Part shown: positions 17,739 through 31,869 of the stretch, piece after piece | Numbering within the stretch: position 1 is the stretch's first letter | How the letters are laid out: the number at the start of each line of letters is the position of its first letter | Origin: Paraspadella gotoi | Taxonomy: Eukaryota > Chaetognatha | DNA length: 64,000 nt | NCBI GenBank assembly: GCA_051294375.1 | Contig: CM119267.1 | Span: forward strand, 14,935,694 to 14,999,693 | Direction of reading: 5' to 3' | Made by a program: the position numbers and the translations under genes | The notes under the pieces: generated by a model | The model's input: the letters and a program-made list of their open reading frames with translations, nothing else | The model's database searches: none | What the model was told of the DNA's origin: nothing

Positions 17739-18319
17739 AAAAAATAACAGACTTCGTTCAAATCACTCGATTCACCGAAATCACGATGAATCTCTGAATC
17801 TCGGAAATCATGGAACGCAATCCAATCTCGGGAATCGCTTCAATCTTTTTTCTCCGCCTCGCAGGGAGAAAAAAAAATCGAGATCGAGGCTCTCAACTTT
17901 TCACCGAGTCAAAAACCGGAAATCCGCGCCTTTGCACATGCGCAAATCGCGTTACAATTTTCGCTCTCGTTCAGATTCTTCGTCATGAAATAGTGGAATT
18001 CATTTATTATTTCTCAATAAAACAAAAATTTATGAAACTGTAATAGTATTCAATAATCCATTAAATAACAATAGCAGATAATTTGTATCTTGCAAAAAAA
18101 GTTTGTGAAATGATAAAAAGAAACGTTTTTACTGTAATAGCGAGCACGGGCGCTCAGTTGTGGCTTCATAGCGTGATTCTTTTCAAAACCAAAAAATGCT
18201 AAGATTTGTGACGAAAATAAAAACAAATAGAATGTGCGCGAAAAAAATCTTCACGTAGATTTTTGCGACGATGGAAAACAGTTTAGGATAAAGGTTTTCG
18301 TTATTTGACATGAAGCGGC

Positions 18320-18363
18320 AAATAAATAAATAAACAAATAAATAAATAAACAAAATAAATGAA

Positions 18364-18458
<95 letters not shown>

Positions 18459-18462
18459 ATTA
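18320..18462. repeat. (AAAT)n tract
   Basis: Tetranucleotide array, almost perfect over its right half. Confidence 0.95.
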
Positions 18463-18786
18463 AAAAATAAATTAAAAAAATCAATAAATAAATCATCAAT
18501 CGCAGAACTCTTTTGCAAAATTTAGTCACAAAGTTTTATCGAATCATCATTGGCGAAATTCGATTCCAGTGCTCGATGCTAATTCTACATTCAATTGCAG
18601 CATCAAAATGCAACATTGCAGTACAAAATCGTATCATTTGTATTATCCTCAATTAAGAAAATGTCTCAACGTTTCGTGTCTCTTTGCGGAAAAAAAATGT
18701 TTGGAAGGAAATTCCGATTTGGGAGATGAAATTGAAAAGAGGTTGAGGCAACCCGGACCTCTAATCATCGACCCATCAAGATTCTT

Positions 18787-19226
<440 letters not shown>

Positions 19227-19672
19227 AAAACCACTAATTATATTTTTGCCTCTCATTGGGTGCTGTTTCATTGTTATTGATCCGCAGATCGATCGAACTA
19301 CCCTAATCTCCGTCGGAAAATTTCAGTACATGCGGCCCACCCTAGTCAACGGACCCTTTTGTTATTTAAATTCGAATAAAAACACAATTGAGGCGAGCTT
19401 CTTTTTTTCCCCCGCGGATGAGAAGATTGTCTTTCTCAAATTTTTTCTTTTCTTTTTCTTTTTTTTGTTTCTATTTTTTTTATATCGTTAAGGCGAATCT
19501 GGGAAAATCCGATTACTTCCGTTTACAGTCTTTTTCGATTTGCGTCGATGAAAGTTTGTACTCGTTTCTCTTGCTGACGATCGCTTGTAGCTTTGATTAC
19601 TTTGTAGTTTCTTTTTTTTTTTGCGCCGTTCTTAGTTTCTTACTACTTTTCTTTCTTTTTCTCTCTCTTTCT

Positions 19673-19688
19673 TTTTTCTTTCTTTCTC

Positions 19689-19759
<71 letters not shown>

Positions 19760-19806
19760 CTTCTCTTCTCTTCTCTTCTCTTCTCTTCTCTTCTCTTCTC
19801 TTCTCT
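19673..19806. repeat. (CTTT)n followed by (TTCTC)n
   Basis: A tetranucleotide array (about 19673-19758) passes directly into a pentanucleotide array (about 19757-19806). Confidence 0.95.
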
Positions 19807-20743
19807 TTTCTCTTTGTTTTCTATCATACTAACACGTTCGCATTCAGTTTCGTCGTTATTTTTATGGGTCAATCGTCGATCAAGGTCAAAAAAGTTGACG
19901 ACCACAACGACGACGACGGTGAAGTCAATGACTACGACGACGACGACGACGACGACGACAACAGCGAAGACGAAACCCAATCGCCGATCGGAGATCTGTT
20001 GGTTTTTTTGTTTTTTTTGTTTCGTCAACGATATTCAAAATTTGAAAGTTGGAACAACTCGCTCATCGTTGTCTTGTCCTTTTTCTCTTCCGTAAAAACG
20101 AATCATCGCCAAATATCTTTATTTTGCTTAGAAAATCTTTTTCCCCCCGAATTTGTTGTTATTTTTTCTTTCTTTCTTTCTTTCCTTTTTTTTTCGAATT
20201 TGTTTGCCTTTTTTATCGCTTCTGTCAGATTTGTCTTATCGTCGTCGCTTCAAAACTTTTTTTACTCTCTCTCGCTAAATCGACAATTTTTTTGTTTTAT
20301 GAAAATTGCGTTTTTGATAAAAGACTATTTACGCGTTTTAAAATTCATATTTCGCTAAACAATTTTAGCGAGAGTTTCGCCCTGAAAAAGCAGTTGTTTT
20401 TGTTTTTTTTTTTAATGCTTGGATCGTAATTTTTTTACCTTAAACAATGAACCTTGCACTCCGATTTTTAGCTTTAAGTTTTTCGTGCAATAAGGACAAC
20501 AAAGGAGTACTTCTTTTAATAATCTGGGACGCGTATTCCAACAATGCTTTTTCATCCGTCCGCTTTTTCATCTGTCCGTAACCTGACATGGTCAACCAAA
20601 AATCCTTGAATATTATATATTATATAAGGGCAAAACTCATGAAATTCCAAGTTAATTAAAACTGTTGAAAAAAAATAAACACGACAACTCCATACAATTT
20701 TTTTTTCTTTCGCTGCATCCGACGCCGCAGCTGGAAAAACACC

Positions 20744-21105
20744 TCAGCCAGCAGCCACCTTACTCGCCGCGGCGTCTTCAGCAGCGGCGGCAGCGTTCTC
20801 TTCCAGAGACGCGGCGGCGCGGCTGTTCTCTCTCTTTCTCTGCGCGACCATCGCATGACGATAGCCCTCGTTTTCGTGCAGCGTATGGGTCTGGAACATA
20901 CCTCGAGCCGCGGCCAGACTTACCCGACTTACCTCCTCATCCGCTTCGGCCTCGTTCCCATCGGCGCCTTCTCTTCCTTCCGCCACAACATTCCATCGTC
21001 GTCTTCGTCGTTGTCGTCGTTGTTATCATCTCTTGTGTTTTGTCTTCGTCATCGTCGGTGACATCGAAATCGTCGCTGTGTGACTTCGTCTCATTCTGAC
21101 AAGAA
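20744..21105 (-). CDS. Candidate coding sequence, Ala/Glu/Asp-rich
   Basis: On the minus strand, peptides with protein-like composition appear in more than one frame: NETKSHSDDFDVTDDDEDK (about 21095-21040), then GADGNEAEADEE and FQTHTLHENEGYRHAMVAQR, ending EDAAASKVAAG and TGA at 20744-20746. Two consecutive donor-like GTAAGT sites occur after ADEE, so part may be intronic. No family is recognised. Frame changes may reflect indels or introns. Confidence 0.33.
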
Positions 21106-21290
21106 ATAAAAAAAAATTATAAACACTCGATGAATACTTTTTTTTATTTTAAGGGAGAGAGAGAATATATACCAAGAAAATAGAGGGAGAAAGAGAGACA
21201 GAGATAGAGAGAGAAAAGAAAATTAAGGTTTTTTCGAGTTGTCAACAAAAGAAACGTGTAAAGAGTTTTTTCTCTCTCTCTACTCTCTAA

Positions 21291-21399
<109 letters not shown>

Positions 21400-21779
21400 G
21401 TCTCTTTTTCTCTTTCTTTTATCGAATAATAATTGATTTTTCAGGCTGCAAACGACGGAAGACTATTCTCAACACAACCAAAAACTTATTTATCCAAAGA
21501 AAGGAATGCTAACAATATAACCAAAGCGAACTAATTATACCAAAAAAAACCAAAACGAACGAACCGTACCAAAGTTTTTTTAAACCAAAGCTCAATTAGT
21601 CAATCAATCGATCACAATTCTTTTCTGGGATTGAAAATGCGGTTCTTGATGAGCAGCCACGGGTCGCTGACTCTGGCGCATACGGCGGAACCGTCGGAGA
21701 CCAGGGGTAAGTTGAGAGAGAGAGAGAGAGGAGAGCTAAAATAGCTTCGGGCGGGGAAAGAGAGAGAGATCGACGAGAG

Positions 21780-21820
<41 letters not shown>

Positions 21821-22851
21821 GTAATAAAGAGCCGCTGGAATTGCCTAAGTTCCGATGGGTGTGGTCGTCTCTAATCCTTGACGTTTCATGCATGCGGGAA
21901 TTGAGACAGCATCGCGCTGCATCAACGGCATCAACGGCATCAACGGCATCGCGCTGCACCTTGCGCCTCATTCGCGTCACGTGATATCATCTATTCGTAT
22001 CACGTGCTTTTCTGATTCGAATTCGGACCGAGATTTGATTCGTTCTGTCGCTGACGATAATGACGACGACGACGACGACGACAATCGTGTTGACTCTTCC
22101 TTGTTTACTTAAGGGGACTGTGTCTTTTTTAATTGGCCCTTATTAACTAATTTATAGTAATGATGCAATTTTTTTTCTCCCATCATGGCCTGAACCTTGG
22201 TCTGCTCTACATAAAACCGTTTTCAAAAATTTTTTACCTCATCATACAGCTGAGATATAAACAGAAAGGTTTTTTTTGCAAAAATATCTTCTTCTTCCAC
22301 TGGATTGACCTGATAAGGTCCAAACTTTGTATGCATGTTCTTTTAGTCCTAGAGAGAAATTCACCAAACGTTCGGGATAATCGTTTTTTTAATGTTTTCA
22401 TTATTTTTATTGTTCTAAGGTCCTTAGTAAGGAATTTGGTTTTAATTTTAGGGTTTTTGGGAAGGAAGTTGCCAATTCAATTTTACCTACGACAACAATA
22501 ATAACCTTATCTTTTCGTGTTTTTTTAAATGGTTAAATTTTTTTTTGTTAAGATTTAAAACTTTCTTCAATTCTACTGTCTTTGAAATTATCTTAGAATC
22601 TCAATTAGCGAAAAAAAAAGATAGTAAAAGAGAAATGAAGGCAATGATGGCAAAGAAAGAAAGTAATAAATGAATGAAGAAAAAAAAAAAGAGAAAACCC
22701 TTAAAAATGAAAAGAATCAATCGGGATATACACAAGTTTAAAAAATTAAAAAAGCACGAAAAAGAAAAGAAGAAAGATTTTCATAAAAAGGAAAAGAAAG
22801 AAACTGCGAGACACAGGCAAAAAAATAAATGGTTTTTACGCCGGACGTCAA

Positions 22852-22903
<52 letters not shown>
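22852..22903. repeat. (GTC)n trinucleotide tract
   Basis: Perfect CGT/GTC run. Its inverted counterpart at 34440-34500 is interrupted. Confidence 0.95.
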
Positions 22904-24486
22904 TTTCGGTTTTTTTTTGTCTTCTTTTCGTCTGCTTGATCCTTTTTCTCGTTTTCGCCGCCACTGGCGCCATCATAGTCGTCTATGACGTCAAACTTTT
23001 TTGTTCAATCACCGCCGCCGCGTCCTCTTCCGGAAGCGCCAACGCCTAACTTAACCATAGTTGCTCTCGCTTTTGGAGCCAACAACTTCTCTACGATTCC
23101 AACCACTTCATACCATCCTTCGTAATCATTCCTCTCACTTTCTTTTTAACTATCCTCACGTCCCTAATACACTTCGATCTCACTACCAAATGTCAACTTT
23201 CCTACGCCTCTCCACCGCCACTCCAGCCACCGGACCACCCCCACGACCGCCTTTTTCCTCGACACCAAATCGCTCTCACTCATTTCCGGTTCTTAAGTCC
23301 ACTCCGGTTTGAATCTTCTTCCCCGGAAACGAATTCTTGCTTCTTTCACGCTTCGACCTTTCTTTTTTTCTTGCTCTTTCTCCTCTTCAATCTTTATCTT
23401 TTCTCTCTTCCCTTGCCTTGCTATTTCCAAAACCTTCCTCCATGCTTTTTTCCTTCTTTCAGCTACCAAGAGTGTACCTTTCAATTCTTACATGCTTTCT
23501 TTTCTTTCCCTCTTCCTTCTCACTTTTTAAAATTCTTTTCTATCTTCTTCTATATATCTTCTCTTACTAGATAAGTTTTTTCTTTTTTAAACCGAACCAA
23601 AGTTGATCAAATCTACCTCAAAGTCTAAGGCGATTCATTTCGTTTCGTTGTTAACGAGATATATGTTGCGGAGGGAGTAGAGGGGAAAAAACGTGAAGTT
23701 CATTGATCCGATTACCCACGACCCTCGCCCACCCTTCTTTCTCACCCACGCCCACGAAGAACCCACACCCACAAAGCCCCTTGTACACTCCCCGAAACTC
23801 CCGTAGTCTGACTCACTCCTTTCGCTCACTGTCGGGGGGCAAAAAGGCTTTTCTCCAAATTGTTTCAGATAAAAATCTTTTTTTTATTTTCTCGCTTTTT
23901 GTTCGACTGACGGGAGTTTCTTTTGCGTCGGATGAAGTAACTGATTATTACGAGCGAAAATACGAGGGAGAGGGAAAGCTGATTGTTGTGGTTCAGACTT
24001 TTTATCCGGAAACATCTGTATCGATATTAGGCACAAACTGATTAAGTTTAAAGGGTTCCGGTTTTGGCAGGACGTTAAAAAGGTCTTTTGATAATTTCCT
24101 GCTCAGTGATCATTGGTCCTTTTACATAAATCAACAAGCCATGAATGTTTGCTATCACTTAGCCAAGGCGAAGTTTCGTTGCTTTTTAATTTTCTTGTTT
24201 CGTCAGAACATAAAACTTTCTCTCGCTTTCCGATGTCTCTTCCGCCCCTAATTTGAAACCCCTGCGCTAAAAAGGAACATTCTACGTCTCCTTTTCATTT
24301 TTTTCACTTTTCACTTCGTGAATTTGGCATCGAAAACGTGTCCACTCTTGGTTTGCCGTAATTCTTGCTGACATTTTGCCAAAATCGCCGAAAAAAAAGT
24401 CCCATCATTGATATCCTTTTTTTGACGTAAAGTCGCGTAAAACTTTTTCCCCAACTTTCACTTCTCTCTTTCTCTCCCTCAATCAC

Positions 24487-24572
<86 letters not shown>

Positions 24573-25345
24573 CTCACTCTGCCTCTCTCTCTCTCTCTGC
24601 CTCTCTCTCTCTCTCCTCTTGTCTGTCTGTCTTTTCTACAGCTTTTTCACCGACTCATGTGAAACACAAACATCATATTTCTCATCATTTTTTAGGAGGT
24701 CCTACTTTTTTCTCCATTTTATAATTGACGCCCAAATTAATTTTACATTTAATCACATAATCACATAAAAGCCGAATGAAACTATAAAAGCAAAAAAACA
24801 AATAGAAAAACATCAAAATTCATTAATTTAAAATTTTAATTCTCGCCCGCGTATTGACAGCGCGATTCGCTTCTCAGCCGCTAGGGTTCATTGTCAAGAA
24901 TTTGTTTACGAAAAATATTAGTTTTCTCTTTGACTTTAAGATGTCCCAACCGCGGTTTCTGACGGTTTTGTTTTGATGACGTCAAGTTGTGAAAAAAATA
25001 TTTTATGAAAACATTTTTTTTAAATCGACCATTTGGAATTTGAATTTTCGACATTTACTAGATCTTAGTTGAATCAGCGATTTTCCGAATTATCTCAAAT
25101 TGAATTTGTTATATTTTTGTGTGATATTTCCAGTGAATTTCAGTCGGTTCAGCGACGTCTTGTGAGGCGAGAAAGACGGACGAAGTGAAGCGTTTCACAC
25201 CCAAGGCGTTTAAGACTCCCGGGCGATCGACTCGCGGGAATGGAGATCTGGGTCAGGATGGGTCAACCGTCGAGTGAAGCATTTGTCTCGGATGATTTCA
25301 CAGAAGCGAAGGAGCCGATCACTCGTTGATATTGAGAGCGTTGCG

Positions 25346-25462
25346 TTGAGAGAGAGAGAGTGAGAGAGTGAGAGAGTGAGAGAGTGAGAGAGTGAGAGAG
25401 TGAGATAGTGAGAGAGTGAGAGAGTGAGAGAGTGAGAGAGTGAGATAGAGAGAGAGTGAGCG
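25346..25462. repeat. Decamer array (GAGAGAGTGA)n
   Basis: About eleven 10-bp units. The inverted copy near 31015-31140 is shortened and degraded. Confidence 0.9.
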
Positions 25463-25794
25463 AGAAAGAGGGAGAGTTGACTATTTTTTTACTTGTCCGC
25501 GCCGACCATCAGCTGAGTGATCGATCGCGTAGTTCCTTGTTTCACATTCCTCTGATTTAATCATTCTCTCGCTCAGTCTCACACCTCGCATCGCCGATGG
25601 CGCCATCTCCTCCAACTCTAGTGAAATCAACGATCTTTTGTTTATTTCCGACGAAATCTAACCGAGTTTTAAAGTCGAACGAAGAAAAGGACGAAAATAA
25701 ATTGAAAATCGATCTTTTTCAGATCGAAATCTCGCTAAAGAAAATATTTTGAGGCGTTCAGGGAGTTTGACGAAACTGGGCGGAGATGCCTTGG

Positions 25795-25823
25795 AGAGAG
25801 AGAGAGGAAGAGAGAGAGAGAGA

Positions 25824-25867
<44 letters not shown>

Positions 25868-25914
25868 CATTAGCTCCCCTGAACGTCAAGAAGGGCTTGC
25901 CAATGTCTATTTTA

Positions 25915-25999
<85 letters not shown>
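25795..25999. repeat. (GA)n then (CT)n, inverted pair
   Basis: A (GA)n run (25795-25863), 50 bp of unique sequence, then (CT)n (25917-25999). The two tracts are complementary and could form a hairpin of about 80 bp. Confidence 0.9.
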
Positions 26000-26009
<10 letters not shown>

Positions 26010-26573
26010 CATTCCTGTCCCGCCTATCTTTTTTTGCTATCTTTCTCCCGGTCCATCCAAATTTCTCCCTCTTCTGTCTCCCACCAACAGCTCGACTCTC
26101 AATGAGAGAGAATTTCCTTTTAATTTAATCTTTTTTTTTCAAGTTCAAACAAAAGTTTAAATACCAACGCCGAGCTGTTTTCGACTTTCTGAATTTAATT
26201 AAGATATTAATTAATTTACATATTAAAATACTATTGTTTGAAACTTTGAAACAACGAGAAAAAAACAACAAAACAAAAAACTGCCAAAAAATTTCAATTT
26301 TTCTTACTTAGTTTGCGCCGCCGAATCGTAAAAATCGTAATATTTCAAATTCGTCGATAACGAAATTCACTCACTTCTCTCCTTTCTCCTTATCTTTTCT
26401 TTTCTCATTTTTTAAAAAAATAAGTAAAAAAAAAGTTTTTTTCCAAATCTGGTCGAGGTTCGAAGTTTTTTCCCCCCTTCATCCGATAACAGAGTTCGAT
26501 CGATCTTTCGCATTCACAACTTCGTTATCACTTTTCTTTCTTTCTCCACGTCTTCTTGGTATTTATCCCCTAA

Positions 26574-26576
<3 letters not shown>

Positions 26577-26618
<42 letters not shown>

Positions 26619-26744
26619 TTTTAGTTTAATCGTCATCATCATCATCATCATTTATCGTCGTCTTCATTCGAACCTTTTCATTATTTTTTTAATCCCAATC
26701 TTTGAACAATCTTTCATCGTCGTCGTCGTCGTCGTCGTCGTCGT
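26577..26744. repeat. Two (GTC)n patches with a (CAT)n patch
   Basis: Trinucleotide runs at about 26577-26619 and 26718-26744, with CATCAT between them. On the minus strand these give poly-Asp frames followed by short tails and stops. I do not call a gene. Confidence 0.85.
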
Positions 26745-27555
26745 TTTCTCTTCCTTCACAGTCTTCATTTTTTTCATGTTATCATCGAAAAAAAAGGAGC
26801 TTCTGTTGTCCCTCGCATTTAAATCGAGGCCCTGGGCGGACGGAGGTATTTTAGACTGCCTCTTCCTCTTCCTCGTCCTCGTCGTTGTCGTCGTCGTCGT
26901 CATCATCATCGAACCCTTTATTGTCATAATCCTCGTACACATCATAATCAGAAAAAAAAAAAAAAACTCTCTCGTCTGTAAATTTTTCTTTTTCATGCCG
27001 AGATATTTTTTGGTTATTCCCGATGGAATTTCAAATTTTGCCGGGAAGCTGAATAGAAAAAAAAATATACAAGAGAGCGGGAAATTGTACATTAACAATA
27101 AACAAATAATAAAAAAAATGCCGATATCCATCGTGAATTGATTATCGAATCCTGATGAACGGAGCCGACCGTCCGAAGATCATGAGGTACTCCATCAGGT
27201 GAGGCACAAGTTTTTAGGTATTTTTTTTTATCTTCGCCCGCGAACGAATAAGTTACATTTGAGTTCGTTAATCTGGAAGTTAAAAAAAATAAAATTACAA
27301 ACGCAATTAGTATCTAATTCAAACGATCGATGGTGACTCATTTTCTCCGTATTTCTTAACATCCGATATCGAGAAACGGAGTTAATTATTTGCTGCGGTC
27401 AGCTGCATTTGCTGCAGCAAATATCCTCAGCATCGATGCGGCAGGGATGCTTTTCTGCGAAGCAAACAGTGGGACACCGCGATAAGAAAGGCGGTCTCTT
27501 AAAAAGATGGAAAAGCGTTCTTCTGCCTTATCTCTCTCTCTCTCTCTCTCTCTCT

Positions 27556-27742
27556 NNNNNNNNNNNNNNNNNNNNNNNNNNNNNNNNNNNNNNNNNNNNN
27601 NNNNNNNNNNNNNNNNNNNNNNNNNNNNNNNNNNNNNNNNNNNNNNNNNNNNNNNNNNNNNNNNNNNNNNNNNNNNNNNNNNNNNNNNNNNNNNNNNNNN
27701 NNNNNNNNNNNNNNNNNNNNNNNNNNNNNNNNNNNNNNNNNN
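27556..27742. other. Assembly gap, 187 N
   Basis: A run of N after a (CT)n tract. Confidence 1.
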
Positions 27743-27897
27743 GACTCAATATTTAAATTGGGCTGACACACACATTAAAAAAGTTTAAGTTAGCTCAGTC
27801 GGTTCGAGTTGAAACTTTTTTTTTCAGAGCGAAAAAAATCCGGAAAACCCTAATTCGAAAAAGAAAAAAAAAATCGTTAATAGTAAACCGGCGCTGG

Positions 27898-27930
<33 letters not shown>

Positions 27931-28172
27931 NNNNNNNNNNNNNNNNNNNNNNNNNCTTTTTTTATTCTGTTCTCTCCATCTCTTTTTGCTTTTCCATCCA
28001 TTCCTCGCACCCCCCCAACACCGTCTCACTCCGTCCCATTTCCATTTCCCCGTCGCCAAAGTTAAACCGCAGGGTCCAGCGCTTGTGTTGGATAATGATG
28101 AACGACGTTCTCTCTCTCTAGTTGGCTTTATGATGAATGGGTCACAGTCGAGAGTCGAGGATGGAGAGAGAG

Positions 28173-28222
<50 letters not shown>

Positions 28223-28421
28223 GCGAGAGAAGAGAGAGGAGAAGAAGACAGACAGAAGAGAGAGAGAGAATTTGCCAGCGCCGGTTTACTATTTACGATT
28301 TTTTTTTTCTTTTTCGAATTAGGGTTTTCCGGATGACTCAATATTTAAATTGGGCTGACACACACATTAAAAAAGTTTAAGTTAGCTCAGTCGGTTCGAG
28401 TTGAAACTTTTTTTTTCAGAG
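27743..28421. repeat. Direct and inverted repeats around a 25-N gap
   Basis: A segment of about 88 bp (GACTCAATATTTAAATTGGG...) at 27743-27830 recurs directly at 28335-28421. Between them, 27838-27900 recurs inverted at 28265-28333. The 25-N gap is at 27931-27955. This looks like a gap filled with a mis-oriented fragment. Confidence 0.85.
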
Positions 28422-28430
28422 CGAAAAAAA

Positions 28431-29985
28431 AATACTGAGAGCTTGGAATGACGGACGGACGAAAATCGAACTGGTGCAGAAATAAATCGATCAATGAAAA
28501 GGTATTGTGAGCGATGGATATAAAAATGGACAATGTATCTTCGCGCAGATGGACAGCGAGACCACAGGTTCTTTCATTCTTTTCTGCGTCCCTCTAAGGC
28601 TTGAATAGCGCGGTAAGTCGTGAGACCAGATCCATAAAAATCCTGACATTATGAAGACCGCACCACATTTTTTAGCCATTTAATACTGCACGACCCTCAA
28701 GCCACTCGTCAAGTTTCCCAAAGATGATTTTTTTTCGCGATCTTGATTTTTTTAATCTTCAAAACTTCATAATGTTTGTGAAATTTTCTCCTCAATCTAT
28801 AAACATTCTCAATCCCTAGATACGAAGTCGAAAACAGTGACTCTGGAAGAGACCGGGAATCTGTGATGCGATTTTTGATCTGGGCTGTCAATGACAATGA
28901 CACACATTTTTTCTTTTACCACCCCTCTGTTCTTCACCTATCGTCTAGCCGTCGATCTGTCTGTTTTTACCCTTGTCTGTCTGAATGTCTGTTTATGTGG
29001 TTGTCAGTTTCTCTCTGTAAAGCAGATTAATGAAAATATTACTTCCCAGTGCTCGCCGGAATACTACTAAAAGTTTGTTATTTTTAAATAATTACCAGTT
29101 TTTTTCTAAATTTAATCTAGCGAAAGCTTGTCATCTGAAAATCGTAACGATTTTTAACTCCTCAAGTCTTTTAGCCACACGATTCCCGTGTTTATTATCA
29201 ACCGAATTTCGATCCCTGATTTCCATTTCTGTTTTTTTTTGGCAAAATCGGCGAATTTTTCTCGAATCCGAGTCGCTCTAACCCAAATTCCTTATCAATT
29301 AAGTGTCGCGGCCTTTCGGGCATTTTTATCTTTGGCATCCGCAATTTACTCGAGCTTCCGTCGCCTCACTTTCTGACTTCGTTTTTGACTTTTCGAATTT
29401 ATTGCTTCGTATTTTAGGCCAAGTTTCAACGTTTATGTATTACTTCGCGTTCGTTTATAGTAAAAGTTTTTATAATCAAAATCTCTACTTAAAATTTTTG
29501 GACAAATGCGTCTCATGAGGCCACGCCCAAAACGTAACTCTCATCGGGGTCCACCCGTAACGTTATCGCCACATTCCGCCATCATTACCGTCACATTCTT
29601 GCACCAACTTAATTATTTATGACTCGCCACTTAGGATAAGCGACATTCATTGTCTCTCGTCCTCAAAACAAGACGAACAATCGTCAGTGCGAACTGTTTC
29701 TTTCCGACCGTTCCTGACTGTTTTCGCCGTTCCTAATCCCATCCTTCGACGAATCGAATCCAATTAATTGATATTTCTCCCAACGACGTTTATAAAATTC
29801 GCGCCGATGACGTCGGGAACCCGCGAATCGCCGTTCGGTCAATTAGTCGATCGCCCGCTCGTGATTTGTCGAAACTTTCTTTTAACCTCGATGCTATTGG
29901 GCGTCATTGGAGGGGAAGAGGGAACGAACGGAACAGATAAAATATCACGCGTGAGCCCTCGACTTACTCCCGCTCAGTGAAACTG
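28431..29985. other. Spacer sequence; no gene seen
   Basis: Unique between the inverted arms. I find no splice-supported frames. Confidence 0.55.
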
Positions 29986-30010
29986 NNNNNNNNNNNNNNN
30001 NNNNNNNNNN
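29986..30010. other. Assembly gap, 25 N
   Basis: One of five gaps of exactly 25 N in the window (also 27931-27955, 40656-40680, 52117-52141, 60872-60896). Confidence 1.
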
Positions 30011-31869
30011 TGAAAGTTCTTTTTTATGTAAAAAGAATGAAAAAAAAAACGACGCGGAATGGTTCTAAAATATTAGAAAAAAAAAAAAACCCCGAAAAAC
30101 AAAAACAAGAAAACAAAACTAAAAAGGCAAGGACTTGGACGGAGAACTAAAACATAAAGTCAAATGTATCCTTAAATCTGACCCTTGACCTCGAATGAGT
30201 TTCCGTCGTTTCATTAAAACAGTCGCATTTCTCGTGTCTAATTTCCATTGCGATCGACGACCCCGTCAGCATCGCTACAGCCGCTCGATACGATCGTGGC
30301 CGTTTGCCTTTTTATTTTATTTTTTTTTTGTGAAAAAATTTTAACTCTACTCTTCTCTCTCCTCTCTCTCTCTCTTTCTTTCTTCTTCCACTTCTCTTCT
30401 CTCTCTCTCTTCTCTCATCTCTCGCTCACCTCTCTCTTCTTCTCTCTCTCTGCTGTCTTCTGTCTTCACAAACGTGTGAGAGGGCCACCCCCAGAGCAAA
30501 AAACACAGTTCTACCTGGGAAATCCAGAAAACTCTTTCGAATGAAACACTTCTCGCTTCTCTCTCCTCTCTCTCTCTCATCTCTCTCTCTCTCTTCTCTC
30601 TCTTCTCTTCTCTCTCTCGTCTCTCTTCCTCTCTCTCTCTCCACATCTTCACACCCAAGTTTCGCAAACTCCCCTGAAACGCCTCAAAATATTTTTTTAG
30701 CGAGATTCGATCTGAAAAGATGATTTTCAATTTATTTTTTCGTCCTTTTTTCTTCGTTCGACTTAAAACTCGGGTTTAAGAATTTTTTTTTCGTTTCCGG
30801 AAAATTTTAAAAAAAAAGGGGGAAAAGAAAAAAAATCGTTGAATTTTCACTAGAGTTGGAGGAGATGGCGCACATTTCGGCGATGCGCAAGGTGTGAGAA
30901 CTGAGCGAGAGAAAATGAATTAAATCAGAGGAATGTGAAACAAGGTTAACCTACGCGAATCGATCACTCAGCTGATGGTCCGGCGCGGACAAGTAAAAAA
31001 ATATCAACTCTCCTCTTTCCTCGCTCACTCTCGTCTCTATCTACTTCTCAGCTCTCTCACTCTCTCATCCTCTCCATATCTCAGCATCCTCTCACCTCTC
31101 TCATCTCTCACTCTCTACTCTCTCACTCTCTACGCCTCTCTTCTTCTTCAACGCACCAACGCTCTCAAGTATCAACGAGTGATCGCTCCTTCGTCTGTGA
31201 AATATCTACGAGACAAATGCTTCACAACTCGACGAGGTTGACCCATCTGATGACCCAGATCTCCATTCCCGCGAAGTCGATCGCCCGGGAGTCCCTTTAA
31301 ACGCTTGGGGTGTGAAAACCGCCTTTTCCTTGTTCCGTCTTTCTCGACTCACAAGACGGTCGCTGACCGAACTGAAATTGCACTGGAAATATCTAAGGAA
31401 CAAATATAACAAATTAATTTGAGAATAAATTCGGAAAATCGCTGATTCACTAAGCAATCTAGTAAATGTTCGAAAATTCAAATTCCCAATGGGTCGGGTC
31501 GATTTAAAAAAAAAAATGTGTTCATAAAATATTTTTTTTCTACCAACTTGACGTCATCCAAAAAACAAAACCGTCAGAAACGGCGGTTGGACAATCTTAA
31601 AAGTCAAAGAAAAACTAAATATTTTTCGTGACAAATTCTTGAACATGAAACTAGCGGCTGAGAAGCGAATGCGCGCTGTCAATACGCGGGCGAAGAATGT
31701 AAAATTTTAATTAAAATGGAATTTTGATGTTGTTTTCTATTGTTTTTTTTTGCTTTTATAGGATTTCATTCGGCTTTTATGTGATTATGTGATTAAATGT
31801 AAAATTAATTTTGAGCGTCAATTATATAAATGGAGAAAAAAGTAGGACCCTCCTAAAAAATGATGAAAT

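Larger units (their letters stand above)
21480..25800. repeat. Left arm of a large inverted repeat
   Basis: Read backwards and complemented, this stretch reappears at 30630-36020 in the same order. Matching landmarks: 21612/35860, 22160/35230, the (GTC)n at 22852/34490, 23203/34120, 23703/33605, 24121/33180, 24300/32990. Similarity starts near 21480 and fades in the GA repeat near 25800. No convincing gene lies in it. It holds (GTC)n at 22852-22903, (CT)n at 24488-24615 and a decamer array at 25346-25462. Confidence 0.88.

Noticed and set aside
21612-21980. Minus-strand frame with a repeated Asp-Ala-Val motif
   Set aside because: It comes from a triple CATCAACGG repeat followed by a GA tract; its inverted copy in the right arm is not open.
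26664-27131. Minus-strand frame with poly-Thr and Met stretches, and poly-Asp tails in the sister frame
   Set aside because: Driven by (GTC)n and (GAC)n runs. The poly-Asp versions have upstream stops and no convincing acceptor.
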